A DNA stretch of 64,000 nucleotides from Terana coerulea (lineage: Eukaryota > Basidiomycota > Agaricomycetes > Polyporales > Phanerochaetaceae), in assembly GCA_024811115.1 (NCBI GenBank), contig JAKOGH010000649.1, positions 186,001 to 250,000 on the forward strand. The letters are read 5' to 3'. The notes under the pieces were generated by a model. That model was not told the DNA's origin and ran no database searches. It saw only the letters and a program-made list of their open reading frames with translations. Below are positions 1 to 12,499 of the stretch, piece after piece. Made by a program: the position numbers and the translations under genes. How positions within the stretch are numbered: position 1 is the stretch's first letter; the number at the start of each line of letters is the position of its first letter.

Positions 1-1661
1 TTGCGTTTCACCGCGTTTTGGGTCGCACGAAAGGGTGGTTCTTCTGGCAGACGGCTCTATCTGTATCTATATCTGTTCTTCCTGATCACTGGGGTAATCG
101 TGGGCAATGTGAGTGTCAAGTCCATAGAGATGGCCCACGCTTGGCTTGCTGACGGTTCCGTTCTCTACGCAGGATCCAGTCATATTGTCCGGAACAGCGT
201 TTTTGGCGTACTTCACAAGGGTAACAGGGTAAGTAATATCATCACGGCATTGAAGATTGATATTCATAGTTTGCGCAGAATCTCCTCGCCAACTGCCTGG
301 ATATTCTCCCAATTTGCCGCTGCCAACATGGGTGCGTTATAATTTGTACTGCATCCGTCTAGCCTATGAATACGGCTCCTAGCATCCGTCGTCCTTGTAT
401 CGTCAAACCCCACAAACCTAGTCCTCTCCGGTGCATTCAGCATTTCCTTTGTAACCTATACCGCCCACGTCATTCTCCCGTTCCTTGCTGCTGCCGTACT
501 CGTCTACCCCGTTCTGGCGTTTGTCCTGTTTCGCAAGCGGGGCCTGATACCGACCACGCTGGGTCTGGAACTGGACGACAGAGACGCAGAAGCTGCCGCG
601 TCGGGCACTCTAATAGACAAGCACGGCGCGATTTTTGGCAGCATACTGCTGCTTGTCACGCTCGCGGTGTTGGTGGGGACTAGCACTGTAGGGGTACCGG
701 TTTGGGAGGTCACGGTCCCGCCAGCGTTGATCATGCTTATTAGGGACGCCGTACATGACTGGAGACAGCGCTCGCATGCGTCGAATTCTGCTCCTGTGGA
801 GTACATGGCTGGTCAAAGAGCTCCTTCGAGGGATGTCCCTCTCACAGAGCTGAACCAAGATAGTCGAGCAAACGGACATGCTCCCTCGGACGTCCCTAGT
901 TTGCCCAAACCCAGGCCTTCGACCGCCTCTCAGACCGATGTACACCGTTCGGTGCAGAGCACGGATCAAAACCGTGTACATACGTCTACCCGTATTCCTA
1001 GTCCAGTCCAGCACCAAACCCTACATTATTGGGTCGTCAAACATAAACAATCTATCTGCGACAAGTTTCCTACGGTTACAACAATCGCATCGCGCCTACC
1101 GCTGCCTTTATTGCCTTTCGCATTCTTGATGTTCATCCTAGTGCAATCGCTCTCTAGCAGAGGTTGGGTCGAAGTTTTCACAAAGTGGTGGGCGGCGTGG
1201 GTATCCAAGACGGGCACCTTGGGTGCTATAGGCGGAATGGGGTTTATAGCTTGCATATTCTGCAACGTAAGTTCGACCACTCCCCGATGCTTGTTCTCCC
1301 AAACCGACGGCGTTTTGTTGCCTAGATCTGCGGGACGAATATCGGCGCAACGATATTGCTCGCTCGGGTTTTGCAGGACTGGATATCGTCTTCGGCCGCA
1401 GGCTCACAAGACCAACGGACGCGTGACGGCGCCATCTATGCTCTCGCGCTCGGCTCGAACTACGGTGCCTTCACCCTCACATTCTCGGCCTCGCTCGCGG
1501 GACTACTCTGGCGACAGATTCTGCGGGACAAGGGCATACACGTACGCCCGCTGCAATTCTTGTTGCTGAACGCACCCGTCGCGTTCGTGGCAATGTTAGC
1601 GAGCTCTTTGGTGTTGGTTGGACAGGTGTATGTGGTCGATAAGCCGGGACAGACGGGGTGA
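1..1661 (+). CDS. ArsB/CitMHS-type ion permease, 3' part (5' end outside window)
   Basis: The gene runs in from the left edge. Exons read as 1-108, 173-228, 279-331, 383-1266 and 1326-1661, all joined by GT..AG introns in matching phase. The product is a polytopic membrane protein: hydrophobic stretches alternate with motifs typical of the arsenite/citrate permease superfamily (ITGVIVGNDPVILSG near the start of the visible part, SSNPTNLVLSG in the middle, ICGTNIGATILLAR after the last intron). A long hydrophilic loop rich in S, P and T (about 785-1020) separates the two halves, as expected between the two bundles of this fold. By family it should export or exchange an anion or cation across a membrane; the true substrate cannot be told from sequence. 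The stop TGA is at 1659-1661. Alternative: a NhaD-like antiporter. Confidence 0.8.
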
Positions 1662-1766
1662 GCAGGTCGGTATGGGTGCTCCAGAGACAACCTCACGACA
1701 GGTGCAACAATACGGCAGTACTTCGAATAATCGTTGTTATAGGCGGTACAATGATACATTTCCGCT

Positions 1767-2822
1767 CTATACTTGGACACCTCGGAAAGACGTAGGGTGC
1801 CATCCTCTCTTGCCTGAGATTGGATCTACGTCGTCACTGCCCAATAAAAACCCACATCTCTTATACAACCTCGCGACATCGTCCTCCACTACGTTCAGGC
1901 ATATCTCCGCCTTCACTCCCTGCCACGGGCGTTCGATTGAGGCGCCATCGAAACCCAACGGCTCCGCGCCCAGGAAGTACCGCGACAGTGCCCTCGTCAT
2001 TGCCTCAGCAATGCCCTTGCGTCTATGCTTGGGTGAAACAAAGACATTGCGAATTGCTATGGTCCGCGGCGTCGACCTGCCCACAGCGCAATAGCCCGCT
2101 ACCTCCTTGTCAACGCGACAGACCCAAACTTCCTCCAACTGCAGCCACTTCGCCATCTTCTCCTTGGCCTTTCCCAGCGGAAACTCCAGGTCGCGGCAGA
2201 ACTGCAGGTAGAGGTCGGCGAGCTGCTCAAGATCGGCTATGTTGGCTAGCTCAACTGGGTAGCGAGAGAATGCGGGAGACGGAGAAGGTATCGTCGCGAG
2301 GGTTGCGTAGGACGACTTGGAGCTAAAGATGTCTATGGGTTGCGCTTTTCTGCCTTGTGCGTTGACATGCGCTACCAATGCGTCGACGAACGGGTCCACC
2401 AAGTTAGCGGGCCCGAAGACCTCTTTCAGGGCGTCCGGCGTAACATCAGGTGGCAAGTGCGACGCCAGCCATGAGACGGCCTCGGAAGCGTCTGCGTCGT
2501 TGAGGTCGTAAGGCGAACCGAGCTTGCATGCAAAATCATCCGTGATTCCGATAAGGGTGACCCTGAAATCTGGACCATTATTTCTTGGACAAGCATTCGA
2601 GCAAGAGGAAAGTGCTTACAACAGAGTGTCTTCATTGTATACTCCTACAAGCGTCCTGGAAGAGGCTGTTAAATCTCGGACGCGAATTTGCGTCTCGTTG
2701 AGACTGTCCATCACTGTTCCTAAGGTGAAGTTGAAGATGCTGTCGTCGCGAGACTTTATAGCATCTACAAATTCATGAGGGTCGGAGAATGAGACTACTC
2801 GAAAGCCAACGGTAGCTGTCAT
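1767..2822 (-). CDS. GNAT-family acetyltransferase, paralogue A (intact)
   Basis: Two exons, 2822-2620 and 2562-1767, give a 332-residue protein. The start is the ATG at 2822 because the same position is conserved in the two neighbouring copies. The C-terminal half carries the GNAT fold: a beta strand with VWVCRVDKEVAGYCAV, then VFVSPKHRRKGIAEAM, where the R-R-K-G segment is the acetyl-CoA pyrophosphate-binding loop, and finally RLYKRCGF near the end, typical of motif B. The N-terminal half has no recognised domain. It is the first of three tandem copies on the same strand with equally placed introns, so the cluster arose by local duplication. The substrate is unknown. This is the only copy of the three without a frame break. 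Confidence 0.82.
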
Positions 2823-3192
2823 GGCTGGTGAGCCTGCGAGTGCTGATAGTAGCAAACAGAGGCTCTGAAAAGCATGTAAACGTTTATTATAGATCGCGAG
2901 GGTATGAGTCATTCATTGTCATTTGGTGATGCGCCCAATCGATGTGCTCGAGGTCGTCCAGCGCAGCACAGAAACGGCACAGCAGCATATATACGGCGCT
3001 TCCGTCCGCTGCGAAAGTATTGTTGCCAGATGCATCAGTTGCGTTCGTATGCTGCTCGGAGATTATGTGGTGAACCAGCCGAGCCGGCCAGGTGCTGGGG
3101 CAATGTGAGATGATTAAGGTAACCAAACTGGATAGCAGACGCGATCACATTTGAACAACTAAGTACTGTCAGAGAAGATACAGCGACACAGC

Positions 3193-4279
3193 TCAATTCA
3201 ATACTTGTACACCACGGGTACACATAGCAAGCCATCCACTCTTCCCTGAGGTGGGATCCACGTCGTCGTTGCCAAGCAGAAACCCGCACCTTTTATACAC
3301 CCTCGCAGCCTGAGTGTTGTCTTCCAACACGTTCAAACATACCTCTGCCTTCACGCCCTGCGACAGGCCTCCAGGTGGCGCACCGTCGAAGCCCAACGGC
3401 TCCGCACCTAGGAAATATCGTGTCAGGGCTCTCGTCATGGCCTCTGCAACGCCCCCTTGCGTCTGTGCCTTGGCGAAACAAAGACATTTGTGAACGTGAT
3501 GGTTCGCGGCGTTGACCTGCCCATGGCGCAGTAACCCGCTATCTTCCCATCAATGCGACACACCCAGATGTCCTTCAGTTGTATAGCGTTCGCCACATGG
3601 GTCCTGGGGTCTCCCAAAGGAAATTGGAAATAGCGCGCGTACTGCGCATAGAGGTCTGTGAGCTGCTCGAGATCGTCTGCGGCGGCTAGCTGCATCAAAT
3701 AGTGGGAGAATGCGGGTGACGGAGGGGGGATTGTCGCAAGGGTTGCGTAGGAATACTTGGAAGTGTGGGAGTCTATAGGCTGCGCGTTTCCGCCCTGAGC
3801 ATTGACGTGCGCCACCACTGCGTCGACGAACGGGCCCACCAAGTTCGCAGCTCCGTAGACCCCTTTTAGGACGCTTGCTTCAGCCTCATGAGGCAGATGC
3901 GAAGCAAGCCACGGGATGGCCTTGGAATAATCTGTCTTGTCTAGGTCGCAAGGCGAGCCCAGCCTCCAGGCAGAATCATCCAACGCGGTTCTGACCAGAG
4001 TAATCCTAAAGCAAAGGTCATAAGTAGTGGGTACGGTTTGCACAGCACGTACTAGTGCCGACAGAAGAATGCTTACAATAGAGTGTCCCCATCGTACAAG
4101 CCTACAAGAGTTCTGGAGGATGCTTGTATATTCCGCACTCGAACTCGCGTTTCGTCGAGACTGTCCATCACTATCCCTAAGATAGCGTTGAAGGTATTGT
4201 CATCGCAATGCTTCACAGCATCCACGAACTCATGAGGGTCTGAGAATAGGACCACTCGGAGGCGAACAGTGGTTGACAT
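3193..4279 (-). pseudogene. GNAT acetyltransferase paralogue B, frameshifted
   Basis: Same structure as copy A: exon 1 4279-4077 (203 bases, identical length) and exon 2 from 4005. The frame breaks at a run of five C on the plus strand (3452-3456), inside the acetyl-CoA loop: the upstream frame ends just after SPRHRRKG, and the downstream frame resumes with the equivalent of AMTRALTRYFLGAEPLG and runs to a stop at 3193. Near the end the copy also has a few extra residues (NTQAAR where A has VAR). No other stops are seen, so the copy may be functional if the C run is a sequencing error. If the break is real the protein loses the C-terminal third of the GNAT fold. Confidence 0.72.
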
Positions 4280-4938
4280 GGCTGGCATGCTTGCGGGTGT
4301 CAACAGTGACTAAGGGTGGTTGACAAACATTCCGCTAGGTATTGTATTTATGTGCTCCAGATCGCAATGGCGCAGCACCGTTTGACTCGATGTGTTGCAG
4401 CGGAACGCTGGAACGGCGATAAGGGAACCAATAATAAAGATGTCCACCGGTATCCAGCTATCCATGAGTAAGTATATGGACATCCATGCACATTTGAGCT
4501 GAATAAAATATTATCACTCACGGACGAGTCGGATTGATTGCTTCCAAATGATGCAGGGCTTGTGCAGGGCCTTAGACAACTTCACTCTTTGTTCTCATCG
4601 TCGGGGTGGTCTGCATAGCCTTGGTCCTGTTCCTCCTGAAGGCCTAAAAATCCGAACCACGTCGGTCAAGTGAGTCCACCGCCAACCCACCGCACACCAA
4701 CGAATGGCGGAGTCTTGAACGATAAAGAGCAGAGAGAAAAGACGCTCTTCACGAAAGAATATCCAAGCCACGATTATGTAAGCGTCCATATTAGGCTATA
4801 ACCCTATACCTGGGTTAGAATCCTGACGGGGTCATTCAATCGTGGCGGACGAGCTCAGATACAATCAAAGCGAGCAGGAATTGCCATATCTTCTTGCCAG
4901 TGAACTATTATTGTCAGAGGCGATGCTGTTGTTATAGC
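4280..4938. other. Spacer between GNAT copies B and C
   Basis: No gene is supported. The part next to copy B resembles the upstream flanks of copies A and C (GCGCAGCACC-type stretches near 4370 and 6100), so the promoters were duplicated together with the genes. Confidence 0.5.
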
Positions 4939-6003
4939 TTAACTCGATACTTTTACACCACGGAAACATGTAGGATACCAGCCTCTCTTGCCTGAGCTCG
5001 GATCTACGTCGTCATCGCCAAACAGAAACCCGCATCTTTTATACAATCTCGCAACATTGTCCTCCAACACGTTTATACATACCTCTGCCTTCATCCCCTG
5101 CGACGGGCCTCCAGGTGGCGCGCCGTCAAAGCCGAACGGCTCCGCGCCCAGAAAGAACCGCGTCAGTGCCCTGTTCATCGTCTCTGCGACGCCCATGCGT
5201 CTATGTTTGGGCGAAACGAAGACGTTGTTGATCGCGATGGTCCGCGGCGTCGACCTGCTCACGGCGCAATAGCCCGCGACCTCTCCCTCGACACGGCATA
5301 CCCAAATCTCCTCCAGCTGCACTGACTTTGCCATGTGGCTTCTGGCATCTCCCGGGTCGAACTTGAAATAACGGGCGAACTGCGCGTACAGGCCGGCGAG
5401 CGGCTCGACGTCGTCTATGGTAGCTAGCTGCACGGGATATTGAGAGAAGGCGGGTGCCGGAGGGGGATCGTCGCAAGGGTTGCGTAGGACGACTTGGAGG
5501 TGAAGACGTCTACGGGCTGCACCTTCCCGCCTTGTGCGTTGGCGTGTGCTACCACTGCGTCGGTGAACGGGCCCACCAAGGTCGCAGGTCCGCTGACTCC
5601 CTTCAGGACATTTGCTGTAACCTCAGGGGGTAGGTGTGAAGCAAGCCATGCAATGGGCTCTGAAAAGTCCGTGTTGTGGAGGTCGCCAGGCGAGCCTAGC
5701 CTCCAAGCAAAATCATCCATGATTTTGATAAGGGTGATCCTAAAGCAAATATCATGAACGTTATTTTTTTGCACAGAGATATCGGGAGAACAGTGCATAC
5801 AATAAAGTGTCTCCATCGTACAGCCCTACAAGCGTTCTAGAGGATGGTTGTATATTCCGGACTCGGGTTTGTGCTTCGCCGAGCCCGTCCAGCACCGTCC
5901 CTAACACAGAGTTGAAGGTGTTGTTGTCGCTAGACTTCACAGCGTCCACAAACGCCTGAGGGTCAGAGAAAGAGACTGCTCGATAACGCGCGGTAGCTTC
6001 CAT
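4939..6003 (-). pseudogene. GNAT acetyltransferase paralogue C, frameshifted
   Basis: Exon 1 is 6003-5801 (203 bases as in copies A and B) and exon 2 starts at 5739 and ends at the stop at 4939. One base is missing in the G run at 5462-5466: the upstream frame ends soon after SSYATLATIP, and the downstream frame begins with QLATIDDVEPLAGLYAQF. Copy B has six bases in this run where C has five, so a one-base loss explains the break. All GNAT motifs downstream are intact (VWVCRVEGEVAGYCAV-like segment, SPKHRRMG loop, RLYKRCGF). Either a recent pseudogene or an intact gene with an assembly error. Confidence 0.72.
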
Positions 6004-6395
6004 GCCTAGTGAGCCCGTGGGTGCTGGCAGTAATCGAGAGAGACTATCAGATCTAGAAAATCCGTGGAGCATTTATACACTTCAAATCACGACGGTATGA
6101 GTCACTCGGCGCAGCACCAATTCAATGATCTCGGCTCGATGTCTTGTAGCGCAGCAATGGAACGGTGATGGGACGGCTGATCACGAGGAGGGAAAGCATA
6201 AGCACTAGTAGCCATGCGTGTTTGATTTGAGTACTGATTCGTAGAATTGCAATATTTCGCTTTTGATGCGGACTAAGTTCGACGACTCTTGGAATTCGGT
6301 ATGGCTAGCTAATGCAGATAATAGTCAGTAAGAGCTTCTCTTACAATGAAGTCGCATACCACTCCGAGAGTCGATGTAGGAGTTAGTACTTAGCC
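6004..6395. other. Upstream flank of GNAT copy C
   Basis: No coding potential recognised. A stretch around 6200-6240 (CATGCGTGTTTGATTTGAGT) recurs almost unchanged around 6648-6670, which suggests local duplication of this spacer. Confidence 0.4.
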
Positions 6396-6591
6396 GGCCT
6401 GTCCTTGATGTCCTCCCCAAGCACGGTCAAGGTTCCTACATTCAATCAAAACTACTCATGCCGATACTGTTCACATCTTCCTCAAAGATTGTTCGCCAGT
6501 CGAATTTGTCTTTTGGATGGGTTAGCCTTGTGAAGGAGAGCTTCTTACACGGTGTGGGACGAAATAAAGCGGTGGCGTGGACTGCATGATA
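6396..6591 (-). pseudogene. Degenerate partial copy of the SWR1 3' end
   Basis: About 190 bases align colinearly to the SWR1 coding region at roughly 7240-7480. Shared anchors are GGTTCCTACA, CATCTTC, CTCGCCA/TTCGCCA with ATCGAA/GTCGAAT, and GGAGAGCTTCTT. Most differences are C to T and G to A on the plus strand. A block of about 45 bases present in SWR1 is missing. The piece lies only 360 bases beyond the SWR1 stop and in the same orientation, so it is a decayed tandem duplicate, not an independent gene. Confidence 0.65.
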
Positions 6592-6950
6592 GCGCAGCGA
6601 CCCTAAGATGGTGAATCAGGCCTTCACGAGGAGGAAAATAAGTATCCATGCGTGTCTGATTTGAATACGCGCTCACAGATTATTTGATCGATTTTGACGA
6701 GGGCCTTCAACGTCTCCATGATTTCGACGAACGCAGAAACTTATCCGTACTGCAATGGGTGTGTATGATACTCCAGGAGTCCATGCATGTAAAAGGATGG
6801 TGACAAACCTGGACATACATGAACGACATAGCGTACAACATGCAATATAGTGGTATACAATACGCTGCGGCCAAGAAAGCACTGTCCAATCAACAGAACG
6901 CCCAAGAAAAACGAGCACGCGATATATCCAACGGCATCCATAAACTCACG
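6592..6950. other. Spacer downstream of SWR1
   Basis: Nothing coding recognised; small open frames here share no family features. Confidence 0.4.
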
Positions 6951-9900
6951 TCAAATCCGCCATTCACCAAAGAACTCGAGGTCGCTCTGGATGAACATAA
7001 GCATGTAATCCACCGTCGTCCCACCTTCTTCCTCGTCATCTTCATCGCCAGCTTCCTCGGTCTCGGCAGGGACTGAGTGGTCCTCTAGACTCTGACCATG
7101 CTCCACCTCCTCCTGATGGACTGGATCATGGCCAAGCGAGTCCGCCGCACGCTTGCCTTGGGCCTCCAAAGCGAAGTCCTCTTCGTCCGCGCCCACCAGG
7201 TCGACTTCTTCCCGCTCCGCGATCTCTCTGGCCCGTCGGTCCTCGGTGTCCTCAAACTCGCCAAGCGCCCTCTCCAAGGCGGCCACGCTGATACCGCGAC
7301 CTCCGACGGTTCCTACACCCAGCCCGGTGCTCGCGCCGATGCCACTTCCATCTTCGCCAAAGAGTGCTCGCCAATCGAACTCGCCCTTCTGGATAACGAG
7401 GTCGTCCAAGGAGCGCTTCTGGTTGGCCTTGCGGAGGAGAGCTTCTTCCACTGTATGAGATGAGATGAAGCGGTAGATGTGGACGTCCCGGATTTGGCCG
7501 ATACGATGAGCTCCTACGCTCATGTATGAGTATAAGTTGAATTGTGAGTCGTAGTGAACATACCTGTCCTCGCACTGACGATCCATCTGTGGGTTGAAGT
7601 CACTGTCGTAGAAGATGACTGTATCCGCACCAGTCAAGCTGACGACAAGATGTTAGCTAATAAACACCATGCATAATAGGAGTGAATCTCACTTGATACC
7701 AACACCTCCTGATCGGGACGAGGAGATGAAGCAAAATATTCGAGGGTCCGTGTTGAAGCGCTCCGTGATGTACTGGCGATCCTCAATCTTCGTCGCGCCA
7801 TCAAGCCGGAGGTACAAGTAACCGTGGAGGTTCAGGAATGTCTCCAGTATATCGAGGATCTTGGTCATTTGGGTAAAGATGAGGATGCGGTGCCCGCCTG
7901 CCTTGCGTTCACGAAGAAGACGCGCGAGTTCCTGAAGTTTCCCGCAGTCGTACTGTAGGAGTGAAGGGTCCGGGAACGCGATCTGCAGCTTCACACTGCT
8001 CCGATGCAACATATCGTCGAATCCGGTGTCCGACGCGTGCCGGGAAAGGACTGCTTCGTGGCCGGATAGCGCAATCCGGGGAGGTCCCGAGCTACCACGG
8101 TCGGTGTAACGAAAGCGAACCGGTCGACCAGCTCTACCATAGTATCTGCCCGCTCCGCATAAGACTGAATTGCAGCATGTATCTTGGTACAGGTGTCCAT
8201 ATATCCAACCTTCCTGTCGAGCGCAGATAATGGCAGAAGCGGCTTGTAGAGCCGTTTAGCGATGACAATGGCCTCCTCTGAGATAATGGGATTTTCTTGG
8301 TTACACCGTAGATAGTTCAGCTGACTAACATAAGACCACCGAGCCGACGTTGCCGCGCGCTCCATGTAGGCTCTGTACGCTTTATGCCCTGCGATTGTCC
8401 GCGTGTCAACCGGAGGGCGTTCAGGGAGCTCCGTGATGACTGGTAACGAGGGTGTGCCGTCAATGCGGCGTCGCTCCTCGGCCACATACCACGAGGTATT
8501 GACTCGGTCGATGAACCTGAGCCCAAGCACGTCCAGGTCGATCTTGCCCTCGTCTTCTTCCAGAAGCTGCCGCCTCACAAGAAGCTCCTTGATCTCATAG
8601 TCCGCCACCGCTGCCCTAGACATCGCAAACGACGTCCGGATGGGGCGCACCTCGAACAGGTCTGGATGGTTCACCACCTTTCGGAGCTGCATCAGAATAT
8701 TGGCTATCTTCTGATACACCCCGGACTGCAGGTCGTGGCGAGTGTCTGCTCGGGTCATAAACTCGTCGTAGAGAAAGCGCTGCCTCTTCGACAGCGGACA
8801 CATCACGAGATGTTCAAACTTGCTGGGGAGCTCCTTCTCGACGTCGCGCTTGAGCCGCCGAAGTAGGTATGGGCGAAGGACGCTGTGCAGCTTCGCGACC
8901 CGTTGCTGCGTCTCGTCGTCCAAGACCATTCCCATCTCTATCGCCTTCTCCAACGGGTTGGCGAACCACTCGCCGAACTCCTTCAGGTTGGCGAAGTTCG
9001 TGCCGGACATGAGGAACTGCAAGAGCGCCCAGAGCTCCGTCAGGTTGTTCTGCAGCGGCGTACCGGTCAGTAGGAGGCGGCGAAAGGAGCGGAACATGAG
9101 GAGGATATTCCACCGCTGGGATTTGAAGTTCTTGATCATGTGGGCTTCGTCGAGGATCATGTAGTACCACGCCTTCCGCTTGAAGACATGTGCGTCGCGG
9201 CTGGCAAGGGTGTAGGAGGTAACGCAGACGTTGAAGTGGTACTTGTTGTTCCAGCCTTTCCGGAGTTCCTTTCGTCGCTGCGAGTTACCGTGGTAGCTGA
9301 GCACCTTGAACCCGGGCAAGAACTTCTTGAACTCCATCTCCCAGTTCAACAGTACACTGGTCGGGACGATGATGAGATGTGGTCCCCATATACCACGATC
9401 ACAGGCGAGATGCGCGAGTAGCGAGATGGTCTGGATGGTCTTGCCGAGACCCATCTCATCCGCTAAAATACCGTTCACGTTGTTCATATGGAGGCTGGCC
9501 AGCCACTCAAGCCCTGCGTGTTGATACGGGCGCAGGTTTCCTCGAAGGAGTAGCGGTGGTTTGATCTTCTGCTGAGGATCCCATTCAACTGGCGCCACAG
9601 CGTATGGGCGTAGATAAACGGGGATAGAGGCGTCGTGCTCCTGTTCATCGTCCATTGGTCCCAAATCGTCAGGTGTCGTCGTCTCGGGTATGTCCACCGG
9701 TGTCACAGGCATCGCAGCCTCGGGTTGTTCAGTATGAGAATCTGAAGGCTGTTGTGCTTTCGCAGAAGCGTCGTCAACTGATGCTGAGGTATGGAAATTA
9801 TTCAAAGATCCCGTTGCGTCCGACCTATGGTCCATTGTAGGATGTTGCGCGAGTGGTGGTACAGGCGATGATCGCCCTGACGAGGTCACTTCCAGTCCAG

Positions 9901-12499
9901 AATCATGATCAACCTTAGAGAGTGTGGATATGCGTCCGTTAGACTCAGATAGCGGTCGTATATGCGACAGCGAGAGGGGTCGGCCTCCCATCTTTGAGCC
10001 AGGCGGTGTTATCGACATTTCAAGGACATCGTTTTCTTGCATAGCAGCAAGGTCACCATTGGCGTAGAAATCTGGCCCTAGAATGGGTGTGTTGACAAGA
10101 GGACTGCTCGAACGACTGGTGCGCGAGTCGTCTGGTATGACTGTACCATCTTCGTCCGGCTGGGGCACGTCGTCGGGGGGTTGGATTCCAAGTTGAATGG
10201 GCTCTCCATCGACTTCATCCTCAGAGCTTGCAGTTACAGCATCCGCTCCAGACACAAGGAAGCTCATGTCCGGGTTCTCGTCCTCATCCTCGTCATCTGA
10301 GTCCCCGCTTTCGGTGATCGCTGTGGCTCGTTCGCCGTCTTCGTCTTCGGCTTCCGGTTCTGCTTCCTGTGCGTCATCCGACAGCGGCGTAGCAGAACCC
10401 CATCGTACAAGCGTCGCCCCTAGGCCACTGGACATAGACCGACTCCGAGAATGGGGTAGATCCGCCTTCGTCAGATCGACTTGCTGCGCCTCGAGGAGCT
10501 GTCCGGACTGGTCCAAGATGGCGTCTAAGTGCTCGTGTCCCCGTCGCCGCTCCTCAGCCTCGCGCTGCAACCGTTCTTGCTCGCGTATATGCTGCATAAA
10601 TGTATTGATGTTAAAATTGTGGTGTCTACGAAGCGATGAGATACTCACAAATACCGCCTTCTTCCACTCTGCCGCCACCATGCGAATAGTAGCCTTCGCC
10701 AGCCCACGCAGCCGCTTCTCCTCCTGCGCTTTGACCTTGTCCACGCGCACGGCCTGCGCATCCCAATACGCTTGCACGCACCGTGCCACCTGCGCCGCGA
10801 CCTGCGGCCCGAAAGGCGCGTGCACCTCGTCTCGCGACTTTACGGACTCGAGCACGCTGCCCCAGACGCTCGGTTGCCGAACACGGTCGCAGCCCGTAGA
10901 CTCATCCGGAGAAGACGAGATGTCTGGCGGTCGATACAACATCCTCCCTTGCCGTCGGAATGCGTCATATTTTCGCCAGACCTTGAGATCTTCCCGGCGG
11001 AGGCTTCTCAAGGCGGTTTCTTCCAGGTCTTCATGGTTCGGCGCGGTATAGGAGTCGAGACACGCCGTCAGTGACTCTCCATACTTTGGTGTCGGGAGTT
11101 TTTGTTGAGGGTTCGTGAGAGCGGGAATCGGCTTCCTGACTATGAGCTTGATACGCCTCAGTGGCGGGGTAGGGGGAGGTGGGGTGGAGATGTTTTCTGT
11201 AGGCTGCGCTACTATTGGATGTTTTCGGGGGCGTCCGGGCCCGCGTCGAACTTTCACAGGACCAAGGTCTCCGGCTACGGGTGCTGAAGCTGACATCGAC
11301 TGAGAGGGATTCCCTCTTACTCCAGGAGTAGGCTGTTCTACGACAATATGGTGTAGTTTTCTCCTTTTAGTAGGTGTAGGCGGCACAGGCGGAGGACCCA
11401 TAGCAGACCGTCTTTGCGGGAAGAGAGGTAGCAGGGACGCTTTGCGCACTATACGTCAGGTCGGAGGCGCCATTGACAGGGTCTGTTGGTGTATGAAGAG
11501 CCTTGGCCTTGCCTTTGCGACCGCGCTGACCAACCGCACTGACAGATTCAGAGCCGTCCGGGGCCGCTACCTCCTTGCCTTTCGCCTTGGACTTGACCTC
11601 TGTAAGCAGCTGCCATACGATGTCACTGTCGCCTTTGGGTCGGACCGCGGGCTTGCTGGGGGATACATGTGGGGCTGTCGCGCCAGTAGCTTGAAGAGCT
11701 TGCAGTCGCTCGTTGCGTGCTCTGCGTGTGGTACGCGAAGGCCCTGCAGACGAGGAGTGATCCACGAGGTCGTATCGTGCTTTAAACTATGTGGCAAGGG
11801 AGCTCAGTAAAATCTTCAGAGGTACGGAATACATTGCACGCACCTGCAGAAAGACGTCCGAGTTGTCCGCCTTTGCGTCCTGTCAAACAGTGTCCGATGT
11901 CAGACGAGTGTTCGCGTAAAGTATGAGAATTGGAACACAGCAGGCATAAAAATATAAGAATCGAATCACTGAGTCTGTTTGACAGCCATGGGAGAGCTTC
12001 CTTGCAGAGGTGCCTATAACAAGATCCTTCACGCCGCAAGCACACCACCGAGGAAATCAGTGTGCGGGCGGCGGTAGGCGGCGAAATAAGGTAAATTGCG
12101 CGAACTGACGGTAGGATAGCAGTATTGTCACCTGTTTCCCCAAGGCAGAGCGAAATCTCATAGACCGTGTCATGGAAGGAGTTCAAACGTGTGGTGCATA
12201 CCTGAGGATTATAACCTGTCATTAACCTGTAGTGGTGCAATTGGAACGCTTCACGAATCTAACACTCCTCAGTTAAAGTCAGTGAGTAAGAATAGCGTAC
12301 GCACAAGGTCGTCATGTCTATCCAAAACGCGTGCGACTTCGTTCTGTCTCTCCTCCACCATCCGCTGACGCTCCTCCAAGACCATATCCTCCGTGACCGG
12401 CTCCTCCTCACCACCATTGACCGCTTCAGGACGTTTGGCGGAGTCCTTCTGAGGTATACGCTGCCTTCTGAGACCAATATTGCGTGGTGCAGAGCTCAT
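6951..12499 (-). CDS. SWR1: SWR1-type Snf2 helicase (H2A.Z chromatin remodeller)
   Basis: ATP-dependent remodeller that exchanges H2A for H2A.Z in nucleosomes. Exons: 12499-12305, 12258-12202, 11879-11844, 11786-11455, 11411-10649, 10591-7693 and 7638-6951, about 1,656 residues. Seen in order: an N-terminal DRHDDLIREAFQL segment and DNSDVFLQFKARYDL typical of SWR1, an HSA-like helix (ATIRMVAAEWKKAVF..HIREQERL), a long acidic linker, then the ATPase with ADEMGLGKTIQT (Walker A), DEAHMIKN (DEAH box) and LTGTPLQNN. A large insertion separates the second helicase lobe (GHRILIFTQMTKILDI, SGGVGINLTGAD, AHRIGQ). The C-terminus is acidic. One base is missing in a G run at 8078-8081: restoring it makes the exon sum divisible by three. 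The splice after CEDR (near 7512-7563) is uncertain. A longer 5' exon above 12502 is possible but has no in-frame ATG. Confidence 0.92.

Noticed and set aside
1767..6003. Direct repeats in the GNAT cluster as a transposon signal
   Set aside because: The repeats are the genes and their promoters; no terminal repeats or target duplications bound the units.
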